Shown: positions 40,370-49,671, counted from the first letter of the stretch. The stretch is 64,000 nt of DNA from Natrinema sp. SYSU A 869 (GCF_019879105.1 NZ_CP082249.1:186001-250000), one strand, 5' to 3'. Notes: generated by a model not told the origin, from the letters alone. A program made the numbers and translations.

Positions 40370-41154
40370 ATGAGCGATCGTTCGTCGGAGACGATACCGA
40401 TCGAGACCCAGGGCCATGCGAGCGATCAAACTCGTACCGAGTCGGAGCGCTCGAGCGGACGCGGCAGACGGCTGGCCACCACGGCCGTCGGGGGGATACT
40501 CATCGTCGCCGGTCTCAGACGGCGATCGATCGGCGGTGCGGCGATGGCGCTCGGCGGTGGGTGGCTCATCGCTCGCGGCGTCAGCGGGCGTCGCCGTCCG
40601 CTTCGAGACCGCAGTATGGGAGTCTCTGGAGAACTGGACGAATCCGTGGCTGAGGATGCTGGCGGCCCGGTGACGGTCGAACGATCCATCACGGTCGGCG
40701 CGCCCGCGGACGAACTCGCGGAGTACTGGCGCGACCCCGAGCGACTGACGCGGATTATGGGTCCCGTCGCCGAGGTGACCGGTGCCGGCGAGGACCGCCA
40801 CCACTGGGACGTCCAGACGCCCCGCGGTCCCAACCTGACCTGGGAGACGGAGATAACGGACGCCGAGTCCGAACCGGACCTGCACTGGAAGACGCGCGAG
40901 GGGGCGATGATCGCCAACGAAGGCAGCGTGCGCTTCCAGCCGGCACCAGGGGAACGGGGGACGACGGTGACGCTTCGGTGGCAGTTCGACCCGCCGGGGG
41001 CACCATCGGTACCGCGCTGCTCCAGCGACTGGGGATCGTTCCCGAAACGATCGCCGAGAAGGCACTCCATCGGTTCAAGAGCCTCGCCGAGACCGGCGAA
41101 ATTCCGACCTTAGAGCACAATCCATCCGCGCGGGGTAGCGGCGACCTGCTTTAG
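40370..41154 (+). CDS. Membrane-anchored SRPBCC (cyclase/dehydrase-type) protein, frameshifted
   Basis: The N-terminal part has two short hydrophobic stretches (LATTAVGGILIVAGL, GAAMALGGGWLIARGV), followed by a START-like SRPBCC domain (VTVERSITVGAPADELAEYWRDPERLTRIMGPVAEVTGAGEDRHHWDV, LTWETEITDAE, RGTTVTLRWQFDPPG). The frame breaks in the five-G run 40996-41000. One extra G continues with GTIGTALLQRLGIVPETIAEKALHRFKSLAETGEIPTLEHNP, giving 261 residues. Such proteins bind hydrophobic ligands; substrate unknown. Confidence 0.82.
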
Positions 41155-41180
41155 GCAGTCTCGGTTCCCGAGGCGACGGT

Positions 41181-42650
41181 TCAATCACCAGGCGCGGATT
41201 CGGGTCGATAGCCGCGACTGATGACCTTCCAGTGGCCGGCAGCGAACCGATAGTACGTGACGACGGCGGGAACGAACGTCTCGAGGATCAGCGCCGCGTA
41301 GAGCGCGCCGATTCCCAGCGGCATGATGGCCTCGAGGGGCCCCGCGGGAATCGAAACGGCCCCGAGAGCGGCGACGGGGAGCGCGAACACGTAGAGTCCG
41401 AGTACCTGGCCGTAGAACGGCCAGCGGGTGTCACCGCTCGCACGGAGCGGGCCGGTCGCGCCGCCACTAATGCCGCGGAAGACGACGCTCACGCAGGCGA
41501 CGACGATGAAGGTGGTTACCAGCGGCAGGATCGACGGATCGTCGACGAAGAGCCGCCCGACCTGTTCGGCGAAGAGAAGGACGATGGTCGCGCTGAATAG
41601 ATACACGGCGGTCCCGAACCAGAGCACTTCGTAGCCGTACGTGTCGGCGTCACTCTCATCGCCGGTTCCGAGTTCCTGACCCACGAGACTGCTCGAGGCC
41701 AGCGAGAAGCCCCAGCCCGGCGTGTCCATCAGATCCCGGACGCGGCGTGCGACGACGTAGGCGGCCACCACGTTCGGTCCGAACAGCGCGACGATGGCAA
41801 GCATCGGGAACTGCGCGGCCCGCCGAGCGACGTTCGTAAACACCAGCGGCGCGCCGATGTCGATCACGTTCCGGACGTCCTCGAGGGTCGTGTACGGCCG
41901 CGAGAGGTCGATTGTCACAGGGAACTCCCCGATCACGGGGAGCCGGCCGACGGTAAACCCGGTGACGAACGCCGCCAGGACGAGGACGTTCGCCAGTACC
42001 GTCCCGATCGCAGCGCCGACGACGCCCAACTCGAGGACGAACAGCAGGACGGCGTTAACGGCGACGTTGGCGACTGCGCCGCCGGCGCGGAGCATCATGG
42101 GCGTCCACGCGTCGTCGGCACCGACGAGCGTCCGGCTGGCGATCAGGTTCACGCCGGCAAAGGGTACGCCGAGCGCGAGGATTCGGAGGTAGTCCGCACC
42201 GTACGCAGTCGACGCCGCGTCGTTCCCGACGAGTCTGATCAGTTGTTCGGGAACCGTCCAGTAGAGGACCGCGAGGGGAATGGTAATCGCGACGACGATG
42301 AGCGCGCTGGTCGTTACCGCCAGCGACAGCTTTTCGGTCGCCTGCGCGCCGTAGCGCTGCGAGACGAGACTGATCGTCGCGCCGGCGACCCCGCCACCGA
42401 TCGCGAACGCGATCGACCAGAACGGGGTCGCAAAGCCGACGCCAGCGATCGCTGCCGGACCCAGCGCGATCCCGACCATGGCCACGTCCGCCGCGGACTT
42501 CGACATCCGGGCGATGCCGGTGACGATCCGCGGCCAGGCGAGATCGGTGGTCCGCTCGACGCGCTGAGAGTCGACGATCCCGACCCGCGCGAGCAGGGAG
42601 CCGATCGACAGCAGGAGCCAACGGAATGGATTCGGCACTCGAGAAGCCAC
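41181..42650 (-). CDS. MATE-family efflux transporter
   Basis: The 489-residue protein has twelve hydrophobic segments in two halves. MATE landmarks are GPAAIAGVGFATPFWSIAFAIGGGVAGATISLVSQRYGAQ in the first half and GWGFSLASSSLVGQELGTGD in the second. Family members exchange Na+ or H+ for drugs or other organic cations. Convergent with the SRPBCC gene, 26 bases between stops. Confidence 0.9.
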   Translation of the reverse strand: MASRVPNPFRWLLLSIGSLLARVGIVDSQRVERTTDLAWPRIVTGIARMSKSAADVAMVGIALGPAAIAGVGFATPFWSIAFAIGGGVAGATISLVSQRYGAQATEKLSLAVTTSALIVVAITIPLAVLYWTVPEQLIRLVGNDAASTAYGADYLRILALGVPFAGVNLIASRTLVGADDAWTPMMLRAGGAVANVAVNAVLLFVLELGVVGAAIGTVLANVLVLAAFVTGFTVGRLPVIGEFPVTIDLSRPYTTLEDVRNVIDIGAPLVFTNVARRAAQFPMLAIVALFGPNVVAAYVVARRVRDLMDTPGWGFSLASSSLVGQELGTGDESDADTYGYEVLWFGTAVYLFSATIVLLFAEQVGRLFVDDPSILPLVTTFIVVACVSVVFRGISGGATGPLRASGDTRWPFYGQVLGLYVFALPVAALGAVSIPAGPLEAIMPLGIGALYAALILETFVPAVVTYYRFAAGHWKVISRGYRPESAPGD

Positions 42651-43034
42651 ACTCGATCGTTCGAGTCTCAGCGCTAAAACGCTTTATACCTCAGTGATAC
42701 GTCATGGTCGATCACGCGATATAGGCCGTATTGCTGGCTGTATGCCATCGAATAGCTCACGCATCTCTGTGTTTCAACATAATCAGACGGATACTTCCGG
42801 AGACTGAAACGGACTCATCTGTGGGCCAGCTAGTATGTGTCCCTACGGCCGGATGTCCGCTCGAGAACGAGCGATTTCGAATCGACTCTGACCGAGATGC
42901 AGAGTCGTCTGTACGGTAGGATACCTCGATAGAGCCGAGCGAGGCGAGCGGTGGATAGTACCAGCCAGCACAGTGTGACGACCCACGCGGGTGCAGGCAG
43001 TACTGGCTTGTCTCGGACCCGCTCACCACCGATT
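42651..43034. other. Intergenic region between the MATE and PRC-barrel genes
   Basis: 384 bases, divergent. No gene is supported. The MATE promoter probably lies near 42670-42700, where AT-rich AAACGCTTTATACC occurs. Confidence 0.45.
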
Positions 43035-45050
43035 ATGTGTGCAACGTTTTCGCCGGACGACATCGACAAAACGGTCGAGAACGCGAACGGGGAGGTGATC
43101 GGCACCGTTACTGAAATCGAGGGCGGCACCGCTCACGTCAAACCGCGTTCCGGCGTCATGGATTCGATTAGGGCGGCTCTCGGCTGGGAGCGAGCCACCG
43201 GAGATACCGTGGTAATTCGCGAAGGCGCGGTCGGAACCATCTCGGACGACGTGATCCGACTTGGGCCGGAGCCCAAGGATCCGGAGACGGCGGCGCGTAC
43301 CGATATCGACGATGCCGGCCGAGACTCCGAGCCTGACGTCATCGTGGACCGGGGTCCAGACTCTGACGAAGCGGACGAGATCGAGCCATCGGAGTCGGCT
43401 GCGGCGGGCGATCGAAACCCACCGGGCGATCCCGTCGAGGAGAGGGGCGGCGCTGACGAACTGTATCCGGACGACGAGATCGGCGGTGCCGACGAACTCG
43501 AGGAGACGCAGGAAACGCATCCGGCGGCGGATACCGACGACGCCGATGCCGACACTGCATTCGACGAGCCGGTCGCGGATGACGACTCGTTCGAGGCAGA
43601 CGAGCAACGCGAGTTCGATGCCCCGAGCGCGGCCGACGAGATCGTCGATACCGATGCGCGGGATGGGCTCAAGGACACTGCAGCGATCGACGAGACGGCA
43701 TCGACAGACGAGCCGGATGCGGCGGAAACGGACGAAGCCGCGGGGGCGAACGCGGTCGACGAGAGCACCGAGATCGGCGACTCGGACGAGCGTACCGACC
43801 TCGAAGACCCGTCCCGAACCGACGAATCGGGGCGGACGGAGATCGACTCTTCGGACAACGCCGATGAGAGCGGAGCCCCTGACGAGGCCGCATCGACCGT
43901 GGATATGGCGGACGAACGGGGCGCGACTGACGGGATCCAGTCGACCGAGACGGGCACTACTGAAGAAGGGAGGGCGGGCGAAAGCCAGTCAGCGTCGGCA
44001 GGGTCCGCGGACGCGAACGAGATCGATCGAACCGTCGAGAGCAACTCCTTCGAAGACGTCAGCGACGGGTTGGACGACGCCGAGGAGCGCAATCCGGCCG
44101 AGGATATGGGCCTTGCGGACGAACTGGACAACGGGATCGATATCGAATCGACTGCAGAGAGCAATGAAACCGCCGAACACGAGGAAACGGCACACTCGAG
44201 GCCGTCGGAAGAGGAGAATCTAGTCGATGAGTTGGATCGGGGATCGGATATCGAGTCGGTCACGGATGACGACCGTGAGACGGATCCCGATATCGATCCT
44301 GATGCCATCAGTGGGGAACAGACCGGAGCTGAGGCCGGCGTCGAGATGGTCGACCGCCGAATCGTCACCGAGGACGACGCCGATATCGACCACCGCCCAG
44401 CCGAGACGGCCGGTGACCGCGATCGAACAGCGCTCGAAGACCTCGAGATGGAGCCCGAAGAGAGGAAAACCGAAACGAGGGCATCGGAGGTGGCCGCGAG
44501 CAACGATCGGAGTCAATCAGCCACTCCGCTGTCGGCCATGTTTGCCGCCCAGCGAGCGGCGCTAGAGCCGGGCAAACAGGCAGTCGAACTCCAGCAGCGA
44601 CTCGCCCGAAACGCCGTCTCCAGCGGGATGGCACTGCAGCGCCAGCAGTTGCGACTCGCTGAGACGGTCGCCAGCACGCCCGTCGAACTTGCCGCCACGA
44701 TGATGGGATCGAGAGAGGAACCGTCTCGTGGCCGACGCGAGGAGTCGCACGCGGGACCGGATCGGCCCGACGAGGGTATCGCTCGGGACCACGACCGGAC
44801 GGTGGCGCTACTCGAGCGACACGTCGAACGGCTGGAGGAGCTGCACCGGCAGTTAGCGGCCAACCCTGACGCCACGCACCGGCGGCTCGAACTCGTCGAC
44901 GGACTCGATTCGATGTACCGCGAGCGACTCGTCGATGCGGGCATCACCTCGCTCGACGACCTCGCTCAAGCCGACAGCGAGACCGTTGCCGACGCGGCCG
45001 AGGTCACCGAGAAGCGAGCGGCAAGCTGGATCGAGCAGGCCGATACCTGA
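43035..45050 (+). CDS. PRC-barrel protein with long acidic linker, phasin-like segment and helix-hairpin-helix
   Basis: The 671-residue product starts with a PRC-barrel-like domain (about residues 1-75: FSPDDIDKTVENANGEVIGTVTEIEGGTAHVKP...REGAVGTISDDVIRLG). About 400 residues of Asp/Glu/Ser/Ala-rich, probably disordered sequence follow. A helical stretch (MFAAQRAALEPGKQAVELQQRLARNAVSSGMALQRQQLRLAETVAS) resembles phasin-type granule binders. The end carries a helix-hairpin-helix (LVDAGITSLDDLAQADSETVADAAEVTEKRAASWIEQ). The start at 43035 avoids a non-coding extension. Roles on a surface such as DNA or PHA granules are speculative. Confidence 0.75.
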   Translation: MCATFSPDDIDKTVENANGEVIGTVTEIEGGTAHVKPRSGVMDSIRAALGWERATGDTVVIREGAVGTISDDVIRLGPEPKDPETAARTDIDDAGRDSEPDVIVDRGPDSDEADEIEPSESAAAGDRNPPGDPVEERGGADELYPDDEIGGADELEETQETHPAADTDDADADTAFDEPVADDDSFEADEQREFDAPSAADEIVDTDARDGLKDTAAIDETASTDEPDAAETDEAAGANAVDESTEIGDSDERTDLEDPSRTDESGRTEIDSSDNADESGAPDEAASTVDMADERGATDGIQSTETGTTEEGRAGESQSASAGSADANEIDRTVESNSFEDVSDGLDDAEERNPAEDMGLADELDNGIDIESTAESNETAEHEETAHSRPSEEENLVDELDRGSDIESVTDDDRETDPDIDPDAISGEQTGAEAGVEMVDRRIVTEDDADIDHRPAETAGDRDRTALEDLEMEPEERKTETRASEVAASNDRSQSATPLSAMFAAQRAALEPGKQAVELQQRLARNAVSSGMALQRQQLRLAETVASTPVELAATMMGSREEPSRGRREESHAGPDRPDEGIARDHDRTVALLERHVERLEELHRQLAANPDATHRRLELVDGLDSMYRERLVDAGITSLDDLAQADSETVADAAEVTEKRAASWIEQADT

Positions 45051-45204
45051 CGGACTCGACGGTTGCACGGACTCTTCGCTGTTGTTCGAGGTCGAGTTCG
45101 ATTGGGGACTCCGGTATCGTTGGGTCGACTATCGCTGCGGCCCCTTGCAGATTTATTGTCCTCGAGGGCATCCCTTACGGAAGAGCGACACAGTACTTCA
45201 CGTG

Positions 45205-45621
45205 ATGACCAGCGACGATCGATACAAACTGTTCGGCGTCTACGTCTCGGAGCCAGTCTCCGACGCGCTCGAGGGGTTTCTGTACGAGGAAGCCGGCGTC
45301 GTCGACTACGAGAACTATTTCGATCCATCCGAATCCGACGTCCCCGTGGGCGATCCCGGTGGCGACGCGACCGATCGGCTCGTCTCGGACGTGGTCGCAA
45401 ACTTCGCGGCCCTGTACGATGAGGCGGATTTCGAGGCCGCTCGAGGGGTCGACGCCGACACGTTCGTACTTGCCCACCTCGCCGCCGAGCCACAGACGGT
45501 GACGCGCGCTCGCGAACGCTTTCAGGCCGCCGCCACGATTCAGGAGACGGACAGTCGAACAGTCCACACTGCGCTCCTATCAGCCTATCTCGCGAGAGAA
45601 AACGGGCTCGAGAAGCGATAA
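45205..45621 (+). CDS. Protein of unknown function
   Basis: A 138-residue acidic soluble protein (RYKLFGVYVSEPVSDALEGFLYEEAGVVDYENYFDPSESDVP). The ATG at 45205 was chosen because the frame upstream runs into the end of the PRC-barrel gene in a different frame. Codon use is normal. No family is recognised. Confidence 0.6.
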   Translation: MTSDDRYKLFGVYVSEPVSDALEGFLYEEAGVVDYENYFDPSESDVPVGDPGGDATDRLVSDVVANFAALYDEADFEAARGVDADTFVLAHLAAEPQTVTRARERFQAAATIQETDSRTVHTALLSAYLARENGLEKR

Positions 45622-45645
45622 GAGATCGCCAGTCAAACCCGTCGG

Positions 45646-45786
45646 TCAGGCCTCCCGTAGGTCAACGATACTTACCCAGTGGTCGGCGTACTCGGCTTCG
45701 TGATCGCTGGCGTCGCTGTTCGCGTCGGCCCAGTCGGTGTGCTCACTCTCGAGGTCGCAGCTGTCACATTGCAGCTGGTATGCCAT
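45646..45786 (-). CDS. 46-residue CxxC protein
   Basis: ATG at 45786 to TGA at 45646-45648 encodes YQLQCDSCDLESEHTDWADANSDASDHEAEYADHWVSIVDLREA. It has one CxxC pair with His and Asp residues that could complete a metal site. It is convergent with the preceding unknown gene, 24 bases between stops. Function unknown; resembles short haloarchaeal metal-binding proteins. Confidence 0.55.
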   Translation of the reverse strand: MAYQLQCDSCDLESEHTDWADANSDASDHEAEYADHWVSIVDLREA

Positions 45787-46045
45787 GTGTTATACTATCA
45801 CCCGTGTTGGCTTAAGCTTCACCGCTAGTCTCTCAGGTGCTGTTCAGATTCGTAAGGAAGTCATGAGGGGAGTAGCCTAACGGGATAAAGCAGGTATAGC
45901 CATCCCCCAAAGAAGCTAGTGTGTATAATCGCACAACGGCGACGCCCCCAGACAAGAGACTTGATCGAATCCAGTTTGCCAATGCTGGCTTCAAATATAA
46001 ACACTCCTACGCAGTCTGTGGGTTCACAGGGAACAAGGTGACGAG

Positions 46046-46120
46046 TGGGTTGGGGCAGATTTGAACTGCCGACTTCCTCCGTGTGAAGGAGGTATCATAA
46101 CCGGACTAGATCACCAACCC
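46046..46120 (-). tRNA. tRNA-Val (anticodon CAC)
   Basis: Read on the minus strand, a full cloverleaf is visible: acceptor stem GGGTTGG/CCAACCC, D-arm with TAGTCCGGTTA, anticodon stem CCTCC/GGAGG around the loop TTCACAC (anticodon CAC), variable loop, and T-arm GGCAG-TTCAAAT-CTGCC. The discriminator base is A and the CCA end is not encoded. No intron is present. Confidence 0.93.
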
Positions 46121-46433
46121 GCACGAGAGAATTCCCGTGCGTTTAACTTAAGACTTCCTTTCACCGATCGTCGTCGGCCCCACTCGAGCAACTCGCCGCT
46201 ACCCGGGCTCGTGCCAAGCCAAGCCCGCCCGCGCGTCTCTGCTCGCTGCCTGACTACAGTGACATCCGCCACTGCACCCTCGACACGACCGCGTTCGGGT
46301 TCCGGTTCGGTTTCTCGTCCGAGGAGGACTTGAGCCCGGGCCACAGGTACCGCGAGGGATTCGGTCACCCCAGACGGGCATGTTCGACGGCTCGAGCGAG
46401 GGAGTATCGGCTGTCGTGGAACTGCCTGTCCAT
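46111..46433 (-). pseudogene. Frameshifted haloarchaeal small protein (DUF7553-like)
   Basis: From ATG 46433 the frame reads MDRQFHDSRYSLARAVEHARLG, then stops; one extra base in the C run 46368-46371 (plus strand) continues VTESLAVPVARAQVLLGRETEPEPERGRVEGAVADVTVVRQRAETRG. This resembles haloarchaeal helical proteins of about 90 residues (DUF7553-like). The repaired frame runs on to 46111, overlapping the 5' end of the tRNA-Val gene, which is unlikely to be its natural end, so more damage is probable. Confidence 0.5.
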
Positions 46434-46596
46434 GTAATTCACATACATGAAGAGGGCGAGCGTGGGTAGAGTTCTTTCGCGGACAGCACAATCCGACCTC
46501 GAACTACCTGTGGCCCAGAGCGTCCCCGAACCCGTGGGGAACGCCACGGTTTCGCGCGATCAATTAATAGCGGACGGTGCACGAGACCTACCCGCC

Positions 46597-46975
46597 ATGA
46601 ACGAGTTACAGCCGGTCGCCCTCGAGCGTGAGGATGCGACCGCCGATCTGGTCGTCGCTGCCGACCGCGTCGCATCGATGGGCGGGGGCTTCGCGGTCGC
46701 TCGCGACGACGAGGTCGTCGCGGACCTCACGATGCCGATCACCGCGACCGCCGCCGAAATGGCCCCGACGCGTTCACGACCGAGTTCGCGGCGCTCGAGG
46801 CGTCCCTCCGCGAGAGCGGCGGCGATATCGAGCGGCCGCTGTTGACTACGCAGACGCTGACGTTCCCGGCGTCCCCGCATTGGAGCTCACGCCGTCGGGG
46901 TACGCGGACGTGCTCGGCCGATCACTCGTCGGCCGCAGGCCTGACCCTGATTTCGATTCGGATTCCGTGAAGTAA
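46597..46975 (+). pseudogene. C-terminal remnant of adenine deaminase
   Basis: The sequence encodes LVVAADRVASMGGGFAVARDDEVVADLTMPI, then after a one-base loss in the C run 46763-46766 DAFTTEFAALEASLRESGGDIERPLLTTQTLTFP, and after another loss near 46868 GVPALELTPSGYADVLGRSLVG. This is the C-terminal domain of AdeC-type adenine deaminases (about 127 of about 570 residues). The catalytic amidohydrolase domain is missing. Two bases added would make one 126-residue frame. Confidence 0.7.
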
Positions 46976-47155
46976 CGGGTCCCTCGACGGTCGCCTCGAG
47001 TCGTTTCGAACGATCTACCGGAAGCGGTCTCCCGAATAGAAATATGTCACATGACCTCATCCAGCAGTCCAGAGTTCGCCGATAACCGGCCTTTCACCCG
47101 GTAACACTCACGTTAGCGAGAATATAACTGTTTCAGGTACATATCAGATAACGTA

Positions 47156-47248
47156 ATGCAACTACAAACGCGACTCGCAGATCAGAATCGGTTCCAGCAG
47201 ACGAACGGAGGACACGCAACGGCCTCGAGTCTGGAGGTGAGTGACTGA
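47156..47248 (+). CDS. Possible 30-residue leader peptide overlapping doxX-like gene
   Basis: ATG at 47156 to TGA at 47246-47248 encodes MQLQTRLADQNRFQQTNGGH and ten more residues. The stop overlaps the next start as TGATG, a layout typical of translational coupling. AT-rich TTTCAGGTACATATCAGATAA just upstream could hold a promoter. The product is not recognised, so coding status is uncertain. Confidence 0.35.
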   Translation: MQLQTRLADQNRFQQTNGGHATASSLEVSD

Positions 47249-47664
47249 TGGCGCTCGAGAGCGGTATCGGTGCGGTACTCCTGCTCGTGGGTAGACTGCT
47301 CTTCGGTGGCCTCCTTGTCTATCAGGGAATCAATCACTTCCTTGCAACTGATATGATGGCTGGCTATGCCGAGTCAAAGGGTGTTCCCGCGGCCAAGTTC
47401 GGCGTCGTCGCGTCGGGCGTGGTGCTCGTCCTCGCGGGGCTCGGCATCGTTCTCGGCGTCTATCCCATCATCGCCGCGGGGATGCTGGCGGTGTTCTTCC
47501 TCCTCGTCACACCGTTCATGCACGACTTCTGGGCGGTCCCCGAGGATCAGCAGCAAAACGAGATGAACCACTTTCTCAAGAACGTCCAACTGCTTGGCGT
47601 CTCCCTGCTCGTGTTAGTCTTCGCCGGTGAGACCTGGGGCTACGCGCTAAATATCGGCCTCTAA
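47248..47664 (+). CDS. DoxX-family membrane protein
   Basis: The 138-residue protein has four hydrophobic segments and the DoxX pattern (LLVGRLLFGGLLVYQGINHFLATDMMAGYAESKGVPAAKFGVVASGVVLVLAGLGIVLG, TPFMHDFWAVP, NHFLKNVQLLGVSLLVLVFAG). Family members are thought to act in membrane redox reactions. It overlaps a possible 30-codon leader frame. Confidence 0.87.
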   Translation: MALESGIGAVLLLVGRLLFGGLLVYQGINHFLATDMMAGYAESKGVPAAKFGVVASGVVLVLAGLGIVLGVYPIIAAGMLAVFFLLVTPFMHDFWAVPEDQQQNEMNHFLKNVQLLGVSLLVLVFAGETWGYALNIGL

Positions 47665-47846
47665 CGATAATCGATAGTTCACTTCGATTCTCTCGAATCG
47701 GCACCGATAGCGAACGCGATTACACAATAGCCCTCCATTAGAGGGAGTGCGTTCACTGTGTGCTATCTCGTATTGCGTGGCGAGCTCCTGTCATTCCAAT
47801 TTCTTTTGGAGGATAGTTCAAACGGTGGGTCGTCGACTAGTCGAGC

Positions 47847-48035
47847 ATGGCAACGAACGAAATGGCCCCCGATCGCGGAGAGACGAAGCAGTTCCTCGTG
47901 GAGTGCGACGGCTGTTCGTACGAACGACCGGCTGACGGCCGCGACGAAGCGACACGAATCGGAACGGACCATCGGCAGGAAACAGGTCACGACCTCGTCG
48001 CTATCGAACTTCCGCCGTCGATCGGGGACGCGTAG
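47847..48035 (+). CDS. Small protein of unknown function with CxxC
   Basis: The 62-residue frame encodes KQFLVECDGCSYERPADGRDEATRIGTDHRQETGHDLVAIELPP: one CxxC pair and two His residues, a likely small zinc finger. Similar short proteins are common in haloarchaea; the function is unknown. The start at 47847 is the first ATG of the frame. Confidence 0.65.
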   Translation: MATNEMAPDRGETKQFLVECDGCSYERPADGRDEATRIGTDHRQETGHDLVAIELPPSIGDA

Positions 48036-48182
48036 GGCCGTTCCCGTAGCGCTCGAGGGACAGAGACACGCGGCGGCGAGCTGAGGGAGCCACGCCGATT
48101 CGTTCGGTATTGAACGGTGAGTCCGTCTTCGGCCCGGCGAACGCGGAAGTCGAAGTCGAGGATAGGATCGCAGTCGTTCAAT

Positions 48183-48716
48183 CTAGTATTCGGGCGCTTC
48201 CTCCAGTTCCCCGTCGCGAGCGTTGACAACGCGGGCAAACGTGAACAGGCCATCCGAGAGCCGATTGAGATACTGGACCGCATCCTCGTTGATCTGTTCC
48301 TCCGACGCGAGCGCGACCGCTCGTCGTTCGGCGCGCCGACAGACTGTCCTGGCGTGGTGCAGCGCCGCACCGTGTTCGCTGCCGGTCGGCAGGATAAATG
48401 AGGTCAATGGCTCGAGTTCCTCGTCGTACTCGTCGATCCAGTTCTCGACGGTCTCGGCGTGTTCGGGGCGGATCGCGGGGTCGTCCTCGTCGGGATCGGG
48501 GTTCGCGAGGTCAGCCTGTACCACGTGGAGGTGGTTCTGAATTTCGGACAGTCGGTCGTTGATGTCGTCGTGGTCGGTCGGCCGAACCGTGCCGAGCAGG
48601 GCGTTGAGTTCGTCGACGGTCCCGTAGGCCTCGATGCGGGCACTCGACTTCGAGACACGAGTCATATCCCGGAGATCCGTCTCTCCGTCGTCGCCGCGGC
48701 CGGTGTAAATCGACAT
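48183..48716 (-). CDS. pduO: Cob(I)alamin adenosyltransferase, PduO type
   Basis: The 177-residue protein has the PduO landmarks: MSIYTGRGDDGETDLRDMTRVSKSSARIEAYGTVDELNALLG (ATP site), FILPTGSEHGAALHHARTVCRRAERR and YLNRLSDGLFTFARVVN. It transfers adenosyl from ATP to cob(I)alamin to make coenzyme B12. It is the only B12 gene in the window. Confidence 0.93.
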   Translation of the reverse strand: MSIYTGRGDDGETDLRDMTRVSKSSARIEAYGTVDELNALLGTVRPTDHDDINDRLSEIQNHLHVVQADLANPDPDEDDPAIRPEHAETVENWIDEYDEELEPLTSFILPTGSEHGAALHHARTVCRRAERRAVALASEEQINEDAVQYLNRLSDGLFTFARVVNARDGELEEAPEY

Positions 48717-48846
48717 AGCTGGGTCGACGTCGGGATTCCACTTAACTTCCCTGTCGCCCGGCTTGCTGCAGTCGGTGGCCGCGATCAGCGATCCGGTCGC
48801 CGCCGGAACCAGTACGTTAAACTCGCTTCGCTCACTATCGCCTCGT

Positions 48847-49023
48847 ATGGCTCTGGAACTCGAACACGAGTGTCCCGACTGCGGGGGCGAGAAGACGTTC
48901 TACCGCGCCGCCAGCACGACACTTCACCTCGGCGAGAAGGTCAAATGGCACTGCCCGGACTGTGACTACGGCTTTGTCCGCATCGGCGACAACGGCGCTG
49001 CCGTCGACTCGAGTAGCGCATAA
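48847..49023 (+). CDS. Small zinc-ribbon protein
   Basis: The 58-residue frame from ATG 48847 encodes HECPDCGGEKTFYRAASTTLHLGEKVKWHCPDCDYGFVRIGDNG: two CPDC knuckles forming a zinc ribbon. It resembles conserved haloarchaeal proteins of this size. Divergent from the adenosyltransferase gene, 130 bases apart. Confidence 0.75.
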   Translation: MALELEHECPDCGGEKTFYRAASTTLHLGEKVKWHCPDCDYGFVRIGDNGAAVDSSSA

Positions 49024-49260
49024 TTTCATCAGTTTCTCTTAGCTTTGTGGCATTCATAGCGTTAGTTCCGATTCCGACTCGTACGCTCCCTCGTCCTGTT
49101 TTAATTCTATGGTAAATATCGATCATACTGGTCGATTGGGTCATTATAACGAGGGTTCGTGAGAGGGGACTCATCCTCTATAACTGGTTCAAATCAGCTC
49201 TATCTACCGAAGACGCAGTCACACAGTCATTGTATTACTGCCATCATATCATCAACTATG

Positions 49261-49671
49261 CTACTTATCTTCCTTATGTGCCTCTTTCACCTGCTGTGCA
49301 AACCCACTGTTTGAATCGTTGTCTGTCGATTGTGGGGTGGCTGATGATGATCGTGTATCCCGGCTATCCCCCGTCCATTCTGAGTCAGCTGATGACGGTT
49401 TCTGCGCTCGGACGGGATTTGAATTGGTACCGTCTCTTTTCATCAGCCAACCACCTGCGATCGTGATGATCAATCCGAAGATAATAGTTGGGGATTTACT
49501 GGTATTCGTGGTTTCGTATGTTGATTCCACGCACTCTTGTCCGTATCCCATCGGATTGTCGTAACAGCTGGTACTCGTAGTCGTCGTTGTACTCGGCATA
49601 GTGAGACCACCGAGAAGGACGAGGAGTCCGATGACAAGAACAATGCTGCCAATAATTTTGGTACTGTTCAT
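49261..49671 (-). CDS. Two-helix membrane protein of unknown function
   Basis: The 136-residue product has an N-terminal helix (KIIGSIVLVIGLLVLLGGLTM), a Thr-rich external loop with two Cys (CYDNPMGYGQEC), a second helix (TIIFGLIITIAGGWLM) and a hydrophilic tail. Base composition is more AT-rich than the core genes, suggesting transfer. Its start lies within the 3' part of the next upstream gene. Confidence 0.6.
   Translation of the reverse strand: MNSTKIIGSIVLVIGLLVLLGGLTMPSTTTTTSTSCYDNPMGYGQECVESTYETTNTSKSPTIIFGLIITIAGGWLMKRDGTNSNPVRAQKPSSADSEWTGDSRDTRSSSATPQSTDNDSNSGFAQQVKEAHKEDK

Noticed and set aside
43133-44503. 456-residue Ser-rich minus-strand frame opposite the acidic PRC-barrel gene
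   Set aside because: Ser-rich composition is the antisense image of the GAC/GAG-rich repeat; the plus frame has recognisable domains at both ends.
45841-46044. Additional tRNA or structured RNA upstream of tRNA-Val
   Set aside because: Some complementarity (GGGGAG...CCCC) but no cloverleaf or known fold.
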